Part shown: positions 41,141 to 49,378 of the stretch, piece after piece
How positions within the stretch are numbered: position 1 is the stretch's first letter
How the letters are laid out: each line of letters opens with the position of its first letter
DNA from: Actinophytocola sp963826035
GTDB lineage: Bacteria > Actinomycetota > Actinomycetes > Mycobacteriales > Pseudonocardiaceae
NCBI GenBank assembly: GCA_963826035.1
Contig: CAWGVZ010000004.1
Location: forward strand, 310,001 to 374,000
DNA: 64,000 bases
Direction of reading: 5' to 3'
Program-made: the position numbers and the translations under genes
The notes under the pieces: generated by a model
Told to the model about the DNA's origin: nothing
Databases searched by the model: none
The model's input: only the letters and a program-made list of their open reading frames with translations

Positions 41141-42146
41141 AGTCCAGCAGCGGCGGCAACTCCTCCACCCGCACGGGTCCCAACAGCAGCAGGTGTTCCT
41201 GGCAGGCCACCTCCGTCTCCACACCCAGCAGTTCCGCCGGCTCGACGCCGAGCGCCGCGAGGTCGAGCAGGCAGTCCTCCGTGGGCGGTTCGGTGGGATC
41301 CGGTGCAGGGGGCGGGGTCGTCGGGTCCGGGGCGGGGACCTCCGTGCCGGGCGCCGGCGCGATCGCCGGCGGGATCGGCTGTGTGATCGGCTGAGTGACC
41401 GGCGGCAGCACGGTGATCCCGCTGGCGTAGGCACGCTGCCAGGACAGCACGATCTCCACATAGGACTGTGAGGGGTTGTAGCTGAACACGGCGGCCGCCA
41501 GCTGTGCCGGGTCGGTCAGGTCGCGACTCCCGGCGCACAGGTACCGGCCGGCCGCACCGGCGGCGTCGAACAGGTTGTGCGGACTGGCCACGCCGTCGGC
41601 GTTGCCGTCCACCCCGTTGCGCCGCCACGTACCGGGGATGAACTGCATGGGCCCGACCGCGCGGTCCCAGTCGGTGTCCCCGTCCAGCACTCCGTTGTCC
41701 GTGTCGGAGATCGACGCGTACCCGTTGCCGTTCAGCTGCGGCCCGATGATCGGCGACGTGGTGGTGCCACCGCCGTCGACGTCCCCGCCCCTCGCGTGGT
41801 TGCTCTCCACCCGGCCGATGGCCGCCACCAGCGACCAGCTCAGGTGGCAGCCGGGCCGGCTGACGGCCGTGCGCTGCTCAGCCGCCCGGTAGGCCCGCAG
41901 CGCGATGTCGGGCACGCCCACCTGACCGTTGGGTGCGTCGACCGGCACGGTCCGGCCCGGTTGGCCGGGCGGCGCCGGGGCCCGCGCCGCGGGTGGTGTC
42001 GGCTCCTGCTGACGGGCCGGTGCCTCCCGGTCGGCCGGCGGTGCGGCCCGCACCGGCGGGGCGGCCGTGACCGTGTCGGCCGCCGTCACGGCCACCGCCG
42101 CCAGCACCGTGCCGGCCGCCACGAGCCGAAGCTTGTCGGTACGCAT
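41130..42146 (-). CDS. Secreted lytic transglycosylase
   Basis: 338 aa. Signal/anchor LVAAGTVLAAVAVTAADTV, a Pro/Ala-rich linker, then an SLT domain: LVAAIGRVESNHA with catalytic Glu114, ISDTDNGVLDGDTDWDRAVGPMQFIPGTW, GVASPHNLFDAAGAAGRYLC and FSYNPSQSYVEIVLSW. The Pro-rich C-terminal tail ends in a Cys-containing helix region. It cleaves peptidoglycan in the cell wall. ATG 42146 overlaps the stop of the YeeE/YedE gene (TGATG), an unexpected coupling to a sulfur transporter operon. Confidence 0.9.
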   Translation of the reverse strand: MRTDKLRLVAAGTVLAAVAVTAADTVTAAPPVRAAPPADREAPARQQEPTPPAARAPAPPGQPGRTVPVDAPNGQVGVPDIALRAYRAAEQRTAVSRPGCHLSWSLVAAIGRVESNHARGGDVDGGGTTTSPIIGPQLNGNGYASISDTDNGVLDGDTDWDRAVGPMQFIPGTWRRNGVDGNADGVASPHNLFDAAGAAGRYLCAGSRDLTDPAQLAAAVFSYNPSQSYVEIVLSWQRAYASGITVLPPVTQPITQPIPPAIAPAPGTEVPAPDPTTPPPAPDPTEPPTEDCLLDLAALGVEPAELLGVETEVACQEHLLLLGPVRVEELPPLLDFSR

Positions 42147-43384
42147 CAGCAGACTGAGTCCGACGGCTTCGGGTTGCGCAGCCCGAACAGCGGGCGCAGC
42201 GCCAGCCCGGCGACCGTGCCGACGATCGCCACCGCGCCCCACACCCAGCCGTGCAGGCTGAACGACGCGATGCCGGAGAAGTAGGCGCCGATGTTGCAGC
42301 CGCCCGCGATCCGCGCGCCGTAGCCCATGAGGATGCCGCCGATGATCGAGCCGGCCGCCAGCTTCAACGGCACCTTGCGGTGCAGCAGGAACGCGCCGGC
42401 CGCGGCGGAGGCGACCAGCGCGCCGAGCACGATGCCCAGGTCCATCACCGTCGTCTTGTCCGCCAGCACGGGGTTCGCGAGTGCGGCGGCGTTGTTCGGC
42501 ACCTGCCAGTACGCCCAGCTGCCGACGTCCACCCCGAGTGCGTCGAGCGCTTCCGAGCCCCACAGCCCGAACGCGAAGGTGATGCCCCACGGTGAGCCGG
42601 AGGCCCACAGCGTCGCGGCGTTGAGCCCGGCCAACGCGAGCGCACCGACCCACAGCGGCCAGGAGCCACGCAGAATCCGCCCGAGACCGGCTGCCCGCGG
42701 CGGCTCCTCCAGTGGCGGTGGCTTGCGGCGGCGCTGGACCAGCAGGGAGATACCGACCACCACACCGATGATCACCAGTGAGATGCCGAGCGCGCCCGGG
42801 TAGCCGAGCGGGGTGTCGGCGAACGACACGGCAGTGCCCTGCGGAATGCTCGACCAGAACGGGAAGGAGAGGATGGCGAGCAACGATCCGACGATGAAAC
42901 CGCCGAGCGTCAACAGGATGGCTGTGTGTCCACTCCCGACCGCGTACAGGGTGCCGGACGCGCACGAGCCGCCCAACTGCATGCCGACGCCGAACAGAAA
43001 GGCGCCGACGAACAGCCCGATGCCGACCGGCTGGAGGAATCCCGTCGGCGGCGTGGCCGCCAGGGAGAACCCGACGCCGAGGATGACGGAGAACAGTGTG
43101 CAGGCGACCGCGAGCATCAACATGTGCGTACGCAGCGCCTTGCCCTGCCCGAGCGCCACCAGCTGCCGCCACCCTGAGGTGAACCCGAAGCGGGAGTGGA
43201 ACAGGACCAGACCGAAAGCGAGTCCGAACCCGTAGAGCAACAACGTGCGCGGCCCGGCGACGGACCACACGAGTAGCCCGAGCGCCACCGCGGCGACCGT
43301 GCCGAAGGACAGGACTCCGTTGCGTGCGGGCGGTGCTAACTCGGCCGGTGGTGCGACCCGCACCTCGGCTGTTTCGACGGACAT
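42146..43384 (-). CDS. YeeE/YedE (TsuA-like) sulfur compound transporter
   Basis: 412 aa, about ten or more membrane helices. The two conserved Cys-bearing half-helix motifs of YeeE/YedE are present: QLGGSCASGTLYAVG (Cys141) and IAGGCNIGAYFSG (Cys363). In TsuA (YeeE) such cysteines relay thiosulfate. Import of thiosulfate or another sulfur species is the likely role. ATG 43384 has GGAGG 5 nt upstream. It lies 12 nt after the CopD-like gene and is coupled to the transglycosylase. Confidence 0.92.
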   Translation of the reverse strand: MSVETAEVRVAPPAELAPPARNGVLSFGTVAAVALGLLVWSVAGPRTLLLYGFGLAFGLVLFHSRFGFTSGWRQLVALGQGKALRTHMLMLAVACTLFSVILGVGFSLAATPPTGFLQPVGIGLFVGAFLFGVGMQLGGSCASGTLYAVGSGHTAILLTLGGFIVGSLLAILSFPFWSSIPQGTAVSFADTPLGYPGALGISLVIIGVVVGISLLVQRRRKPPPLEEPPRAAGLGRILRGSWPLWVGALALAGLNAATLWASGSPWGITFAFGLWGSEALDALGVDVGSWAYWQVPNNAAALANPVLADKTTVMDLGIVLGALVASAAAGAFLLHRKVPLKLAAGSIIGGILMGYGARIAGGCNIGAYFSGIASFSLHGWVWGAVAIVGTVAGLALRPLFGLRNPKPSDSVC

Positions 43385-43396
43385 GTGATCCTCCAA

Positions 43397-45157
43397 TCAG
43401 GATAGTGGGCCGCTGACCGGCACCACCGTGCCGTTCGGCAACCAACCACCCTCCGGCTGATGATGCTGATACTCCGTAGGCAGGAACCCCACGAGAGACG
43501 CGGTATAGAGCAAAGGCGCGCTGTCACCCAACCGAGCCGCGTTGTCCGGTTGGGCGGCCAACCAGCCCCGGTAGCCGGCGGCCGACGGGGACTCGCCGGG
43601 GAACCGGGTACCGACCGCGCTGGCGTACGTGGCCGGCAGTTGCGCGTGCGGGTTGAACCGCAGCGGCAGGAGCACGCTGGACACGGCCGTGAGTACCGGC
43701 GTGTTCAGCAGCCACGGGGCGAGGTACACCCCGTGACCGAAGATCGCCTCCGTCCGCTGGCGCTCGCCGATCTTCGCCAACTCGGTCGTCGCGGGCGCCC
43801 ACCCGGACAGCACGATCAACGCGTCCGCTCCCCCGGTCTCCACGCCGACCACCGGAACCCCGGTCGTGGCAACGAGTTCCTCGGCCAGCTTCGCCCTGGG
43901 TGAGCCGTCGCTCAGCAGCGCGACCGAGCCGAGCCCGCGACCGGCGAGGAAGTCGAGCAGACCACGCAGCGACTCCTCGTCCCGGGGATCGAGCGCGTCC
44001 GCCGGGCAGGACGTGACGGGCGCCGCCCGCTCGGCCAGGATGGCGCCGAGCGCGAAGCTCGCGCACTCCGGGCCGTCGGTTCCCGTGGCGGCGGCCGGCG
44101 CCGGCCGGTCGCCCGTGTCGAGCCGGACCTCGGCCGTCTCGCCGCCGCGCCGGACGAACAGCGTGCCCGGCCCGGCCGGAAGGTCCACTGTGGCCCAACC
44201 GCCGGACGCCCCGGCCACCGTCTCGACCGCCGTGAGCCGCGCCGGATCCGTGCCGACCGACACGCCCTCGAAGGAACCCACCTGAACGAGATTGCGTCCC
44301 GGTCTATGTGGACTGACGAGCACCGGGGTGGCGGAATCGCCGAGCGCCACGTCCCGCAGGAGCGGCACCCCCGTGGTGGGCAACGGATCGGGCAACGGCA
44401 CGGCGGCCAGCGCCGCGCCGGCCGCGAGCGCGCCGACCAGCCCCACCGTGGCGAACCGGAACGCGCCGCGGGGCGCGCGCCGCCGCACGGCCAGCACCCC
44501 GATCGTCCCGGCCACCAGCAACAACGCGGTCTTCGCGAGCAGCACCAGCCCGAACGCCGTGTCGAACAGCCGCACATCGAACCCGACGCCCGCCACGTTC
44601 GCCTGCAGGATCCCCGTTCCGGCGACCAGCACGCCCGAACCGACGGCCACCGGCGCGAGCCGCCGGCCGAGCGCGCCACGGTCCACTCCGGACTCAGCAG
44701 GAGCCGTTGCCACGGCGGCCACGCTCCCGAGCCACAGCACGGCGAACGCCACGTGCGCGACGCCGAGCCAGCGCGCCGCCCCGTCGTGGACGAACGTCGC
44801 CTCCACACACAGCAGGACGGTCAGCGCGGCGGCCGCGGCGGCCATCGCCGGTGGTCTGGCCAGCAGTGCCGGCACCACCAGCACGAGCGCCAGGTGCGCG
44901 ATCAGTACCGGCAGCACGAGGTCCACCTGGTTGATGGCCGGGACCCCGACCACCAGCACCAGCCCGGCCGCACCCCAGGCGAGTGCGCGCCGCGCGGTGC
45001 CGGCGGGGCCGGACACGGGCGCGAACAACCCGAGTCCGGCCACCACCGCGGTCGCCGTGAGCAGCAGCACCCGGATCGCCGTGGCACCGGCGCTGCCGCC
45101 CACCTGCGCCACCCCGCCGTGGCCGGAATCGGCCACCAGCATGGTGAGGGCGGTCAT
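43397..45157 (-). CDS. CopD-like membrane protein with large exported C-terminal domain
   Basis: 586 aa. The first ~260 residues contain about eight membrane segments. TFVHDGAARWLGVAHVAFAVLWLGSVAAV and LFDTAFGLVLLAKTALLLVAG match the CopD/YcnJ copper-import family (His in VAHVAFAVLWLG). Residues 275-586 are a soluble domain with no recognised family; it has two Cys (ECASFALG and VTSCPADALDPRDEESL) that could pair outside the cell. ATG 45157 lies one nt before the SBP56 stop region (1-nt gap). Copper supply to the adjacent SBP56 protein is an inference. Confidence 0.8.
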   Translation of the reverse strand: MTALTMLVADSGHGGVAQVGGSAGATAIRVLLLTATAVVAGLGLFAPVSGPAGTARRALAWGAAGLVLVVGVPAINQVDLVLPVLIAHLALVLVVPALLARPPAMAAAAAALTVLLCVEATFVHDGAARWLGVAHVAFAVLWLGSVAAVATAPAESGVDRGALGRRLAPVAVGSGVLVAGTGILQANVAGVGFDVRLFDTAFGLVLLAKTALLLVAGTIGVLAVRRRAPRGAFRFATVGLVGALAAGAALAAVPLPDPLPTTGVPLLRDVALGDSATPVLVSPHRPGRNLVQVGSFEGVSVGTDPARLTAVETVAGASGGWATVDLPAGPGTLFVRRGGETAEVRLDTGDRPAPAAATGTDGPECASFALGAILAERAAPVTSCPADALDPRDEESLRGLLDFLAGRGLGSVALLSDGSPRAKLAEELVATTGVPVVGVETGGADALIVLSGWAPATTELAKIGERQRTEAIFGHGVYLAPWLLNTPVLTAVSSVLLPLRFNPHAQLPATYASAVGTRFPGESPSAAGYRGWLAAQPDNAARLGDSAPLLYTASLVGFLPTEYQHHQPEGGWLPNGTVVPVSGPLS

Positions 45158-45158
45158 G

Positions 45159-46979
45159 TCAGCGGACGTCCTCGTCGGCCACCACGAACAGCTGCGAGTG
45201 TGGTTTCGCGTTGCCGAAGTCGCCGTGCGGCCAGGACGCCCGGTTGAAGTTGACGCACGGCGTCTTCTCGTTCTGGTCGCGGAACGTCTCGTCCAGCGTC
45301 AGCTCGCCGGTCCCGCCGACATCGATCATGCACACCCGGTGGTCACCGTTGATGCCCGACCGCGCCACGAAGTAGTTCGACGTGGCGATCCGCTTGACGT
45401 TGTCGGTCTCGTGGTAGTAGCCGTCGGTGCCCAGCTCGAAGTTGTCGAGCGTGCCCCAGTGCGGGCCGCCGTCGATCTGCTGGATGCCGGCGATCACGGG
45501 GCAGTCGGCCTCCTGGCCGCCGTTGGCGATCTCGTCGATCGCGTCGATCGAGCACTGTGGACTGGTGCCGCTCGCGATCAGCTCCTGGATGTCCAACGAC
45601 ACGACGTAGCCGGGCGAGCCCTTGTCGGTCGGACCATACGAGCCGGCCGGCCGGCCGATCACCGCCTTGTACAGATACTTGTCGTCGAGACTGGTCTGCA
45701 ACCAACCGCCGCCGTCCGACCCCGCCGGGAACTGCCCGAAGCCGAGTTGGGTGGCGGCCGTGGTGTCGTCGAAGATCTCGCGCCACTGCGGCTCGGCGGC
45801 CGTGATGTCCGGCGTGTAGAAGATCGCGCCGCCCACCATCGACTGCACGAACGCGCCCTTGTTCTCCGGCCGGTTGGTGACCGTGGTCTCCATGAGCGCC
45901 TTGTTCTCGTTGCGCAGTGGGGCGGCGGGATTGGACCGCGGGCCCTCCGGCAGGTAGCTGACCGAGGTCACCTTGGGGTTGTCGCGCTCACTGATGTCCC
46001 AGATGCGCACGGTCGGCCGGCGCAGCCCCGGGTCGGAGATCCGGACCGGGTCGAGAATGATGTTTCGCGGTTCCAGGTAGTCGCTGGTGATCAGCCGGTT
46101 GAGATCCTCTCGCGCCTGGATCCCGTGCGGGTTGGCGCAGGTGGCCTCGACGATCGTCGGGATGTTCACGCACCCGGGATCCTCGCCGCCCGGCGTGGTG
46201 GCCGGCGACTGGCTCAGCGGCTTGCCGTTCTCGTCGAACCTGATGAGCGAGCCGGGTGAGCCGGCGAAACCGTTGCCCCACACCGTCTGTCCATTGGCGA
46301 ACGTGTAGGGACCGGGCACTACCGGGCCGCCCATGTAGGTGCCGTACGCGGTGCCGTCCTCCAACACCCAGTAGGCGTCGGGCACCGAGCCGGACAGCGT
46401 CTGGGTCGGCAGGCTCACGCCCGACAGGCTCAGTTCCGGCAGCTTCGCCACGTCGAACACGTAGGTGGCGGCCGTGAACAGGCCGCCGGCGAAGATCTTG
46501 TCGCCCTTGTGCCAGATGTACTGCATGTGGTGCGGCTCGTTCTCCACGAGCGGTCCGACGGTGGCCGTGTTCACCACCTGGCCGTAGGTGGACGAGCCCT
46601 TGGTGGCGTCGATGACCGCGAGGAAGTCCGGTCCTGGCAGGGCATTCACGACATCCTGTTGCAGGCGGCTGACATCGACGTTCAGCGTGCCGGGCAGCCC
46701 GCGCGCGGTGGCCACGGCCGTGTCGGCGATGTTCTCGTCGCCGGCCCAGACGAGCAGCCATTCCTTGCGGGTACCCGAATCCTCGGACACCGCGCTGGTG
46801 AGCAGGTTGTTCGTGACCGTGTAGTTCTTGCCGTCCGCACCGGTCAGTGAGGACACCAGCCGTTGGACGTCCGCGTGCGCGTCCTGCTGGCTCGAGGTGT
46901 AGGTGACCAACGCGATCGGAGTGGTGACGGCGAGCAGGCCGACGAGCAATCGCCGGCGCAGTCGTTTGGACAAGGGCAT
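45159..46979 (-). CDS. Selenium-binding protein 56/methanethiol oxidase-like, exported
   Basis: 606 aa. A signal/anchor (RRRLLVGLLAVTTPIALVTY) precedes an SBP56-type propeller: PHHMQYIWHKGDKIFAGG, CANPHGIQAREDLNRLITSD, VRIWDISERDNPKVTSVSYL, GGWLQTSLDDKYLYKA, ASWPHGDFGNAKPHSQLF. SBP56 homologues include the copper enzyme methanethiol oxidase (MtoX), which releases H2S, H2O2 and formaldehyde. The His-rich motifs are kept. ATG 46979 has GGAG 6 nt upstream. It is the first gene of a four-gene operon with CopD-like, YeeE/YedE and transglycosylase genes. Exact activity unproven. Confidence 0.82.
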   Translation of the reverse strand: MPLSKRLRRRLLVGLLAVTTPIALVTYTSSQQDAHADVQRLVSSLTGADGKNYTVTNNLLTSAVSEDSGTRKEWLLVWAGDENIADTAVATARGLPGTLNVDVSRLQQDVVNALPGPDFLAVIDATKGSSTYGQVVNTATVGPLVENEPHHMQYIWHKGDKIFAGGLFTAATYVFDVAKLPELSLSGVSLPTQTLSGSVPDAYWVLEDGTAYGTYMGGPVVPGPYTFANGQTVWGNGFAGSPGSLIRFDENGKPLSQSPATTPGGEDPGCVNIPTIVEATCANPHGIQAREDLNRLITSDYLEPRNIILDPVRISDPGLRRPTVRIWDISERDNPKVTSVSYLPEGPRSNPAAPLRNENKALMETTVTNRPENKGAFVQSMVGGAIFYTPDITAAEPQWREIFDDTTAATQLGFGQFPAGSDGGGWLQTSLDDKYLYKAVIGRPAGSYGPTDKGSPGYVVSLDIQELIASGTSPQCSIDAIDEIANGGQEADCPVIAGIQQIDGGPHWGTLDNFELGTDGYYHETDNVKRIATSNYFVARSGINGDHRVCMIDVGGTGELTLDETFRDQNEKTPCVNFNRASWPHGDFGNAKPHSQLFVVADEDVR

Positions 46980-47007
46980 GGGAATCTCCAGGGCAGGGGA
47001 AATGAGC

Positions 47008-47059
47008 CACGGCGAAATGAGCCGCCGTGCGCACGGCAGGGAACGGCCGCGCACGGCCG
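47008..47059 (-). promoter_or_regulatory. Mutually exclusive hairpins between leader peptide and SBP56 gene
   Basis: Three inverted repeats occur in the 122-nt leader: CGGCCG/CGGCCG (47044-47059), GCCGTGC/GCACGGC (47024-47037) and CACGGCG/CGCCGTG (47008-47029). The last two share 47024-47029, so only one can form at a time. Two direct GAAATGAGCC copies (46999 and 47014) flank the left arm. This looks like an attenuator or translational switch controlled by the upstream leader peptide (inference). Confidence 0.5.
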
Positions 47060-47101
47060 GTGGGCACAGAAGTGGTGAGGAGAAAGGGAAACGATCAGGA
47101 C

Positions 47102-47170
47102 TTAGATGGCGCTCGCCAGCCGACCGAAGTCAACGTGCCGGCGAGAGGCCAGATACACGCGCTGCTCCAT
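47102..47170 (-). CDS. Putative leader peptide (22 aa) of the SBP56 operon
   Basis: ATG 47170 to TAA 47102 encodes a 22-aa peptide containing SRRHVDFGRLASAI. This matches the actinobacterial 'putative leader peptide' pattern (RRHVDL.R..SA.C) commonly found upstream of sulfur-metabolism genes. The terminal Cys of that pattern is absent here. No Shine-Dalgarno precedes the ATG, and TACTCT lies a few bases upstream, so it may be leaderless. It is 122 nt upstream of the SBP56 gene, with alternative hairpins between. Sulfur/amino-acid-responsive attenuation is inferred. Confidence 0.65.
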   Translation of the reverse strand: MEQRVYLASRRHVDFGRLASAI

Positions 47171-47265
47171 AGAGAGTAAGAGTGGCGGCCACCCGCGCAC
47201 ACCGTCAATGCCTCTCGGATGCTTCTCAGATACTGAACGCACCCGGCGTGGAGTAGGGTGGTGCC

Positions 47266-48024
47266 TTGTCTCAGATCATCGCCACTTTGCGGGCCGCCGG
47301 CTGTGTCTTCGCCGAGGACGAGGCGCGCCTGCTCACCGAGGCCGCGACGTCCGAGTCCGAACTGGCCGCCATGGTCGACCGGCGCGCGGCCGGTGAACCA
47401 CTCGAGCACGTACTGGGCTGGGCCGAGTTCTACGGCCTGCGCATCGCGATCGACCCGGGAGTGTTCGTTCCCCGGCGGCGCACCGAGTTCCTGGTCGACC
47501 GGGCGGTCGAGCTGGCCCGACTGGACCCGCTGGCGCCCGTGGTGCTGGACCTGTGCTGCGGGTCGGGGGCCGTGGGTGCGGCGCTGACGGCCGCCGTGCC
47601 CGGCATCGAGCTGTACGCGGCGGACATCGATCCGGCGGCCGTTCGGTGCGCGCGCCGCAACGTGTCGCGGGTGCACGAAGGCGATCTGTTCGACGCGCTG
47701 CCGGCGTCGCCGCGCGGGCGGGTGAACCTCGTGGTGGCCAACACCCCGTACGTCCCCACGGCCGAGATCCGCCTGCTGCCACCGGAAGCCCGGCTGCACG
47801 AGCCGCGGGTGGCGTTGGACGGGGGCGCGGACGGTCTCGACACGTTCCGCCGCGTGGCCGCCGGCGCACCCGAGTGGCTGGCGCCCGGCGGCCACCTCCT
47901 GGTCGAGACGAGCGAGTCCCAGGCCGCCACCGCGACGGCGATCGCCACGGCGGCCGGCCTGATCCCCAACCTCTCCTCAGACGGCGACACCACAGTCCTG
48001 GTAGCCACCCGCCAGCGGCCATAA
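47266..48024 (+). CDS. PrmC/HemK-related N5-glutamine methyltransferase-like protein
   Basis: 252 aa. N-terminal helical domain ending RRAAGEPLEHVLGWAEFYGLRIAIDPGVFVPR, which is the PrmC-family signature. SAM motif I VLDLCCGSGAVGAAL follows. Residues 159-162 read NTPY where PrmC has NPPY, the glutamine-binding motif; the rest (VPTAEIRLLPPEARLHEP) fits the TIGR03704 PrmC-related group. TTG 47266 is the only start in place, after AGGGTG. It is divergent from the leader peptide of the SBP56 operon by 95 bp. The target may not be a release factor. Confidence 0.85.
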   Translation: MSQIIATLRAAGCVFAEDEARLLTEAATSESELAAMVDRRAAGEPLEHVLGWAEFYGLRIAIDPGVFVPRRRTEFLVDRAVELARLDPLAPVVLDLCCGSGAVGAALTAAVPGIELYAADIDPAAVRCARRNVSRVHEGDLFDALPASPRGRVNLVVANTPYVPTAEIRLLPPEARLHEPRVALDGGADGLDTFRRVAAGAPEWLAPGGHLLVETSESQAATATAIATAAGLIPNLSSDGDTTVLVATRQRP

Positions 48025-48106
48025 TGACCACTCCCGTCGCGATGATGACCACTCCCGTCGCGATGATGACCACTCCGGTCGGGCATGGTGACCACTCAGG
48101 ACGGTG
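48024..48106. repeat. 3.5 tandem units of ATGACCACTCCCGTCGCG
   Basis: 21-22 bp units start at 48024, 48045 and 48066, followed by a partial GTGACCACTC copy at about 48088. The first base is the last base of the methyltransferase stop codon. The array ends 12 bp before the convergent yceI-like stop. Confidence 0.85.
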
Positions 48107-48118
48107 AGCCGCGCCCTG

Positions 48119-48649
48119 TCAGACCCGGTTCGCCTGCAACTCCAGCGCGAACGTCAGCCAGCGACCTGTCATGCCTTTCATGGCCGTGATACCGCACGCG
48201 AACCGGTCCACCCGGGCACTCGCCCGCAACCGCACCCGCGGACCGTCCACTTCGGCCTGCTCCACCACCACGTCGACCGGGCAGCCGCGGCCGCGCACGG
48301 TCAGCGTGCCGCGCAGCACCCAGCGACCGTCCTGCTGGGCGAACCCCGTGGAGGCGAACGTGATGTGCGGGTGGTTCTCCACGTCCAGGTACTGCTCCGA
48401 CCGGACGGTGGTGTCCCGAGCGGACACTCCCGTGTGGAAACTGGCGGCCGAGATGGTGGCGTGCACGGCGGACTCGCCCACCGGGTCGGCCACGCGGATG
48501 TGGCCCTCCCGCAGGCGAAACGAGCCACTCACCGGCGCCAGGCCGAAGATGTGCCTCGTCCGGAAGGTGACGGTGCTGGTCTTCACGTCGATGCGGTACT
48601 CACCAACGGCGGGAATCCGGATCTGGCTGGTCTGTGCTGCGGTCGTCAT
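48119..48649 (-). CDS. YceI family protein
   Basis: 176 aa lipocalin-like YceI fold: GEYRIDVKTSTVTFRTRHIFGLAPVSGSF at the N-terminus, AARDTTVRSEQYLDVENHPHITF in the middle, then a strand series to VDRFACGITAMKG. YceI proteins bind polyisoprenoids or other amphiphiles. No signal peptide is visible, so it is probably cytoplasmic, as for many actinobacterial members. ATG 48649 overlaps the methyltransferase stop (ATGA), making a coupled pair. Confidence 0.9.
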   Translation of the reverse strand: MTTAAQTSQIRIPAVGEYRIDVKTSTVTFRTRHIFGLAPVSGSFRLREGHIRVADPVGESAVHATISAASFHTGVSARDTTVRSEQYLDVENHPHITFASTGFAQQDGRWVLRGTLTVRGRGCPVDVVVEQAEVDGPRVRLRASARVDRFACGITAMKGMTGRWLTFALELQANRV

Positions 48650-49248
48650 GCGATCGGTCCTTTCTGGCTGGCCGGGCGCCGTGCGGCACCGGCGATGTGG
48701 GGGATTTCGGCGCCGAACGGCCCGGTCATCGGGTAGCGGTGCAGGTCGACGAACTCCAGGCCCGCGCGTTCGATGGCCGGCAGGATCTCCCGGTTGGGCC
48801 GGCATCGGACACCGAACAGCCGGGTGGCCGCGGCATACACGTTCTGGGCGCGGCGGACCCCCGTGCCGGCCGGCGCGGCCACGTGTTCGGCGAACACGTA
48901 CCGGCCTCCCGGGCGCAACACCCGGACGATCTCCGACAACGCGGCGTCGAGGTCGCCGACCGAGCACATGACGAACGTGGCGGCCACCGCGTCGACGCTG
49001 TGGTCGGGCAGGTCGAGCCCTTCGGCCCGGCCGGCCAGCACCCGCACGTCCGGCCGGCCGAGCCGAGCCGCCGTGCGGCGGGTCCGGTCCCGGTTGGCGG
49101 CCTTCGGTTCGACACCGATCCACCGCGCGTCCTCGTGATAGTGCGCCAGGTTGCCGCCGGTTCCGGGCCCCAGTTCGAGCACCGTGCCCCGCAGCCCGGC
49201 GAGCAACACCCGGCAGAGCGATGACGCTGGGAGGTAGCTCGTGGTCAT
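48646..49248 (-). CDS. Class I SAM methyltransferase (METTL7/UbiE-like)
   Basis: 200 aa. Motif I VLELGPGTGGNLAHY, acidic residue in WIGVEPKA, motif II-like VLAGRAEGLDLPDHSVDAVAATFVMC, motif III VLRPGGRYVFAEHVAA. The C-terminal part (ATRLFGVRCRPNREILPAIERAGL) resembles the METTL7 group. Coupled by ATGA to the YceI gene, so the two may act on the same amphiphilic substrate (inference). ATG 49248 starts at a divergent promoter region shared with the kinase. Confidence 0.88.
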   Translation of the reverse strand: MTTSYLPASSLCRVLLAGLRGTVLELGPGTGGNLAHYHEDARWIGVEPKAANRDRTRRTAARLGRPDVRVLAGRAEGLDLPDHSVDAVAATFVMCSVGDLDAALSEIVRVLRPGGRYVFAEHVAAPAGTGVRRAQNVYAAATRLFGVRCRPNREILPAIERAGLEFVDLHRYPMTGPFGAEIPHIAGAARRPASQKGPIA

Positions 49249-49378
49249 GGGAGCAACCCTGCTTCCCGACAGCTCAGCGACGCATCAACCGCTCGGCTGC
49301 GTTCGGCTCAACCGGGGTCGGGGCCCATGCCGACTTTGGTCGCTGTGCGTCCTCGCCGTGGCGACGTACGCTCGGACC

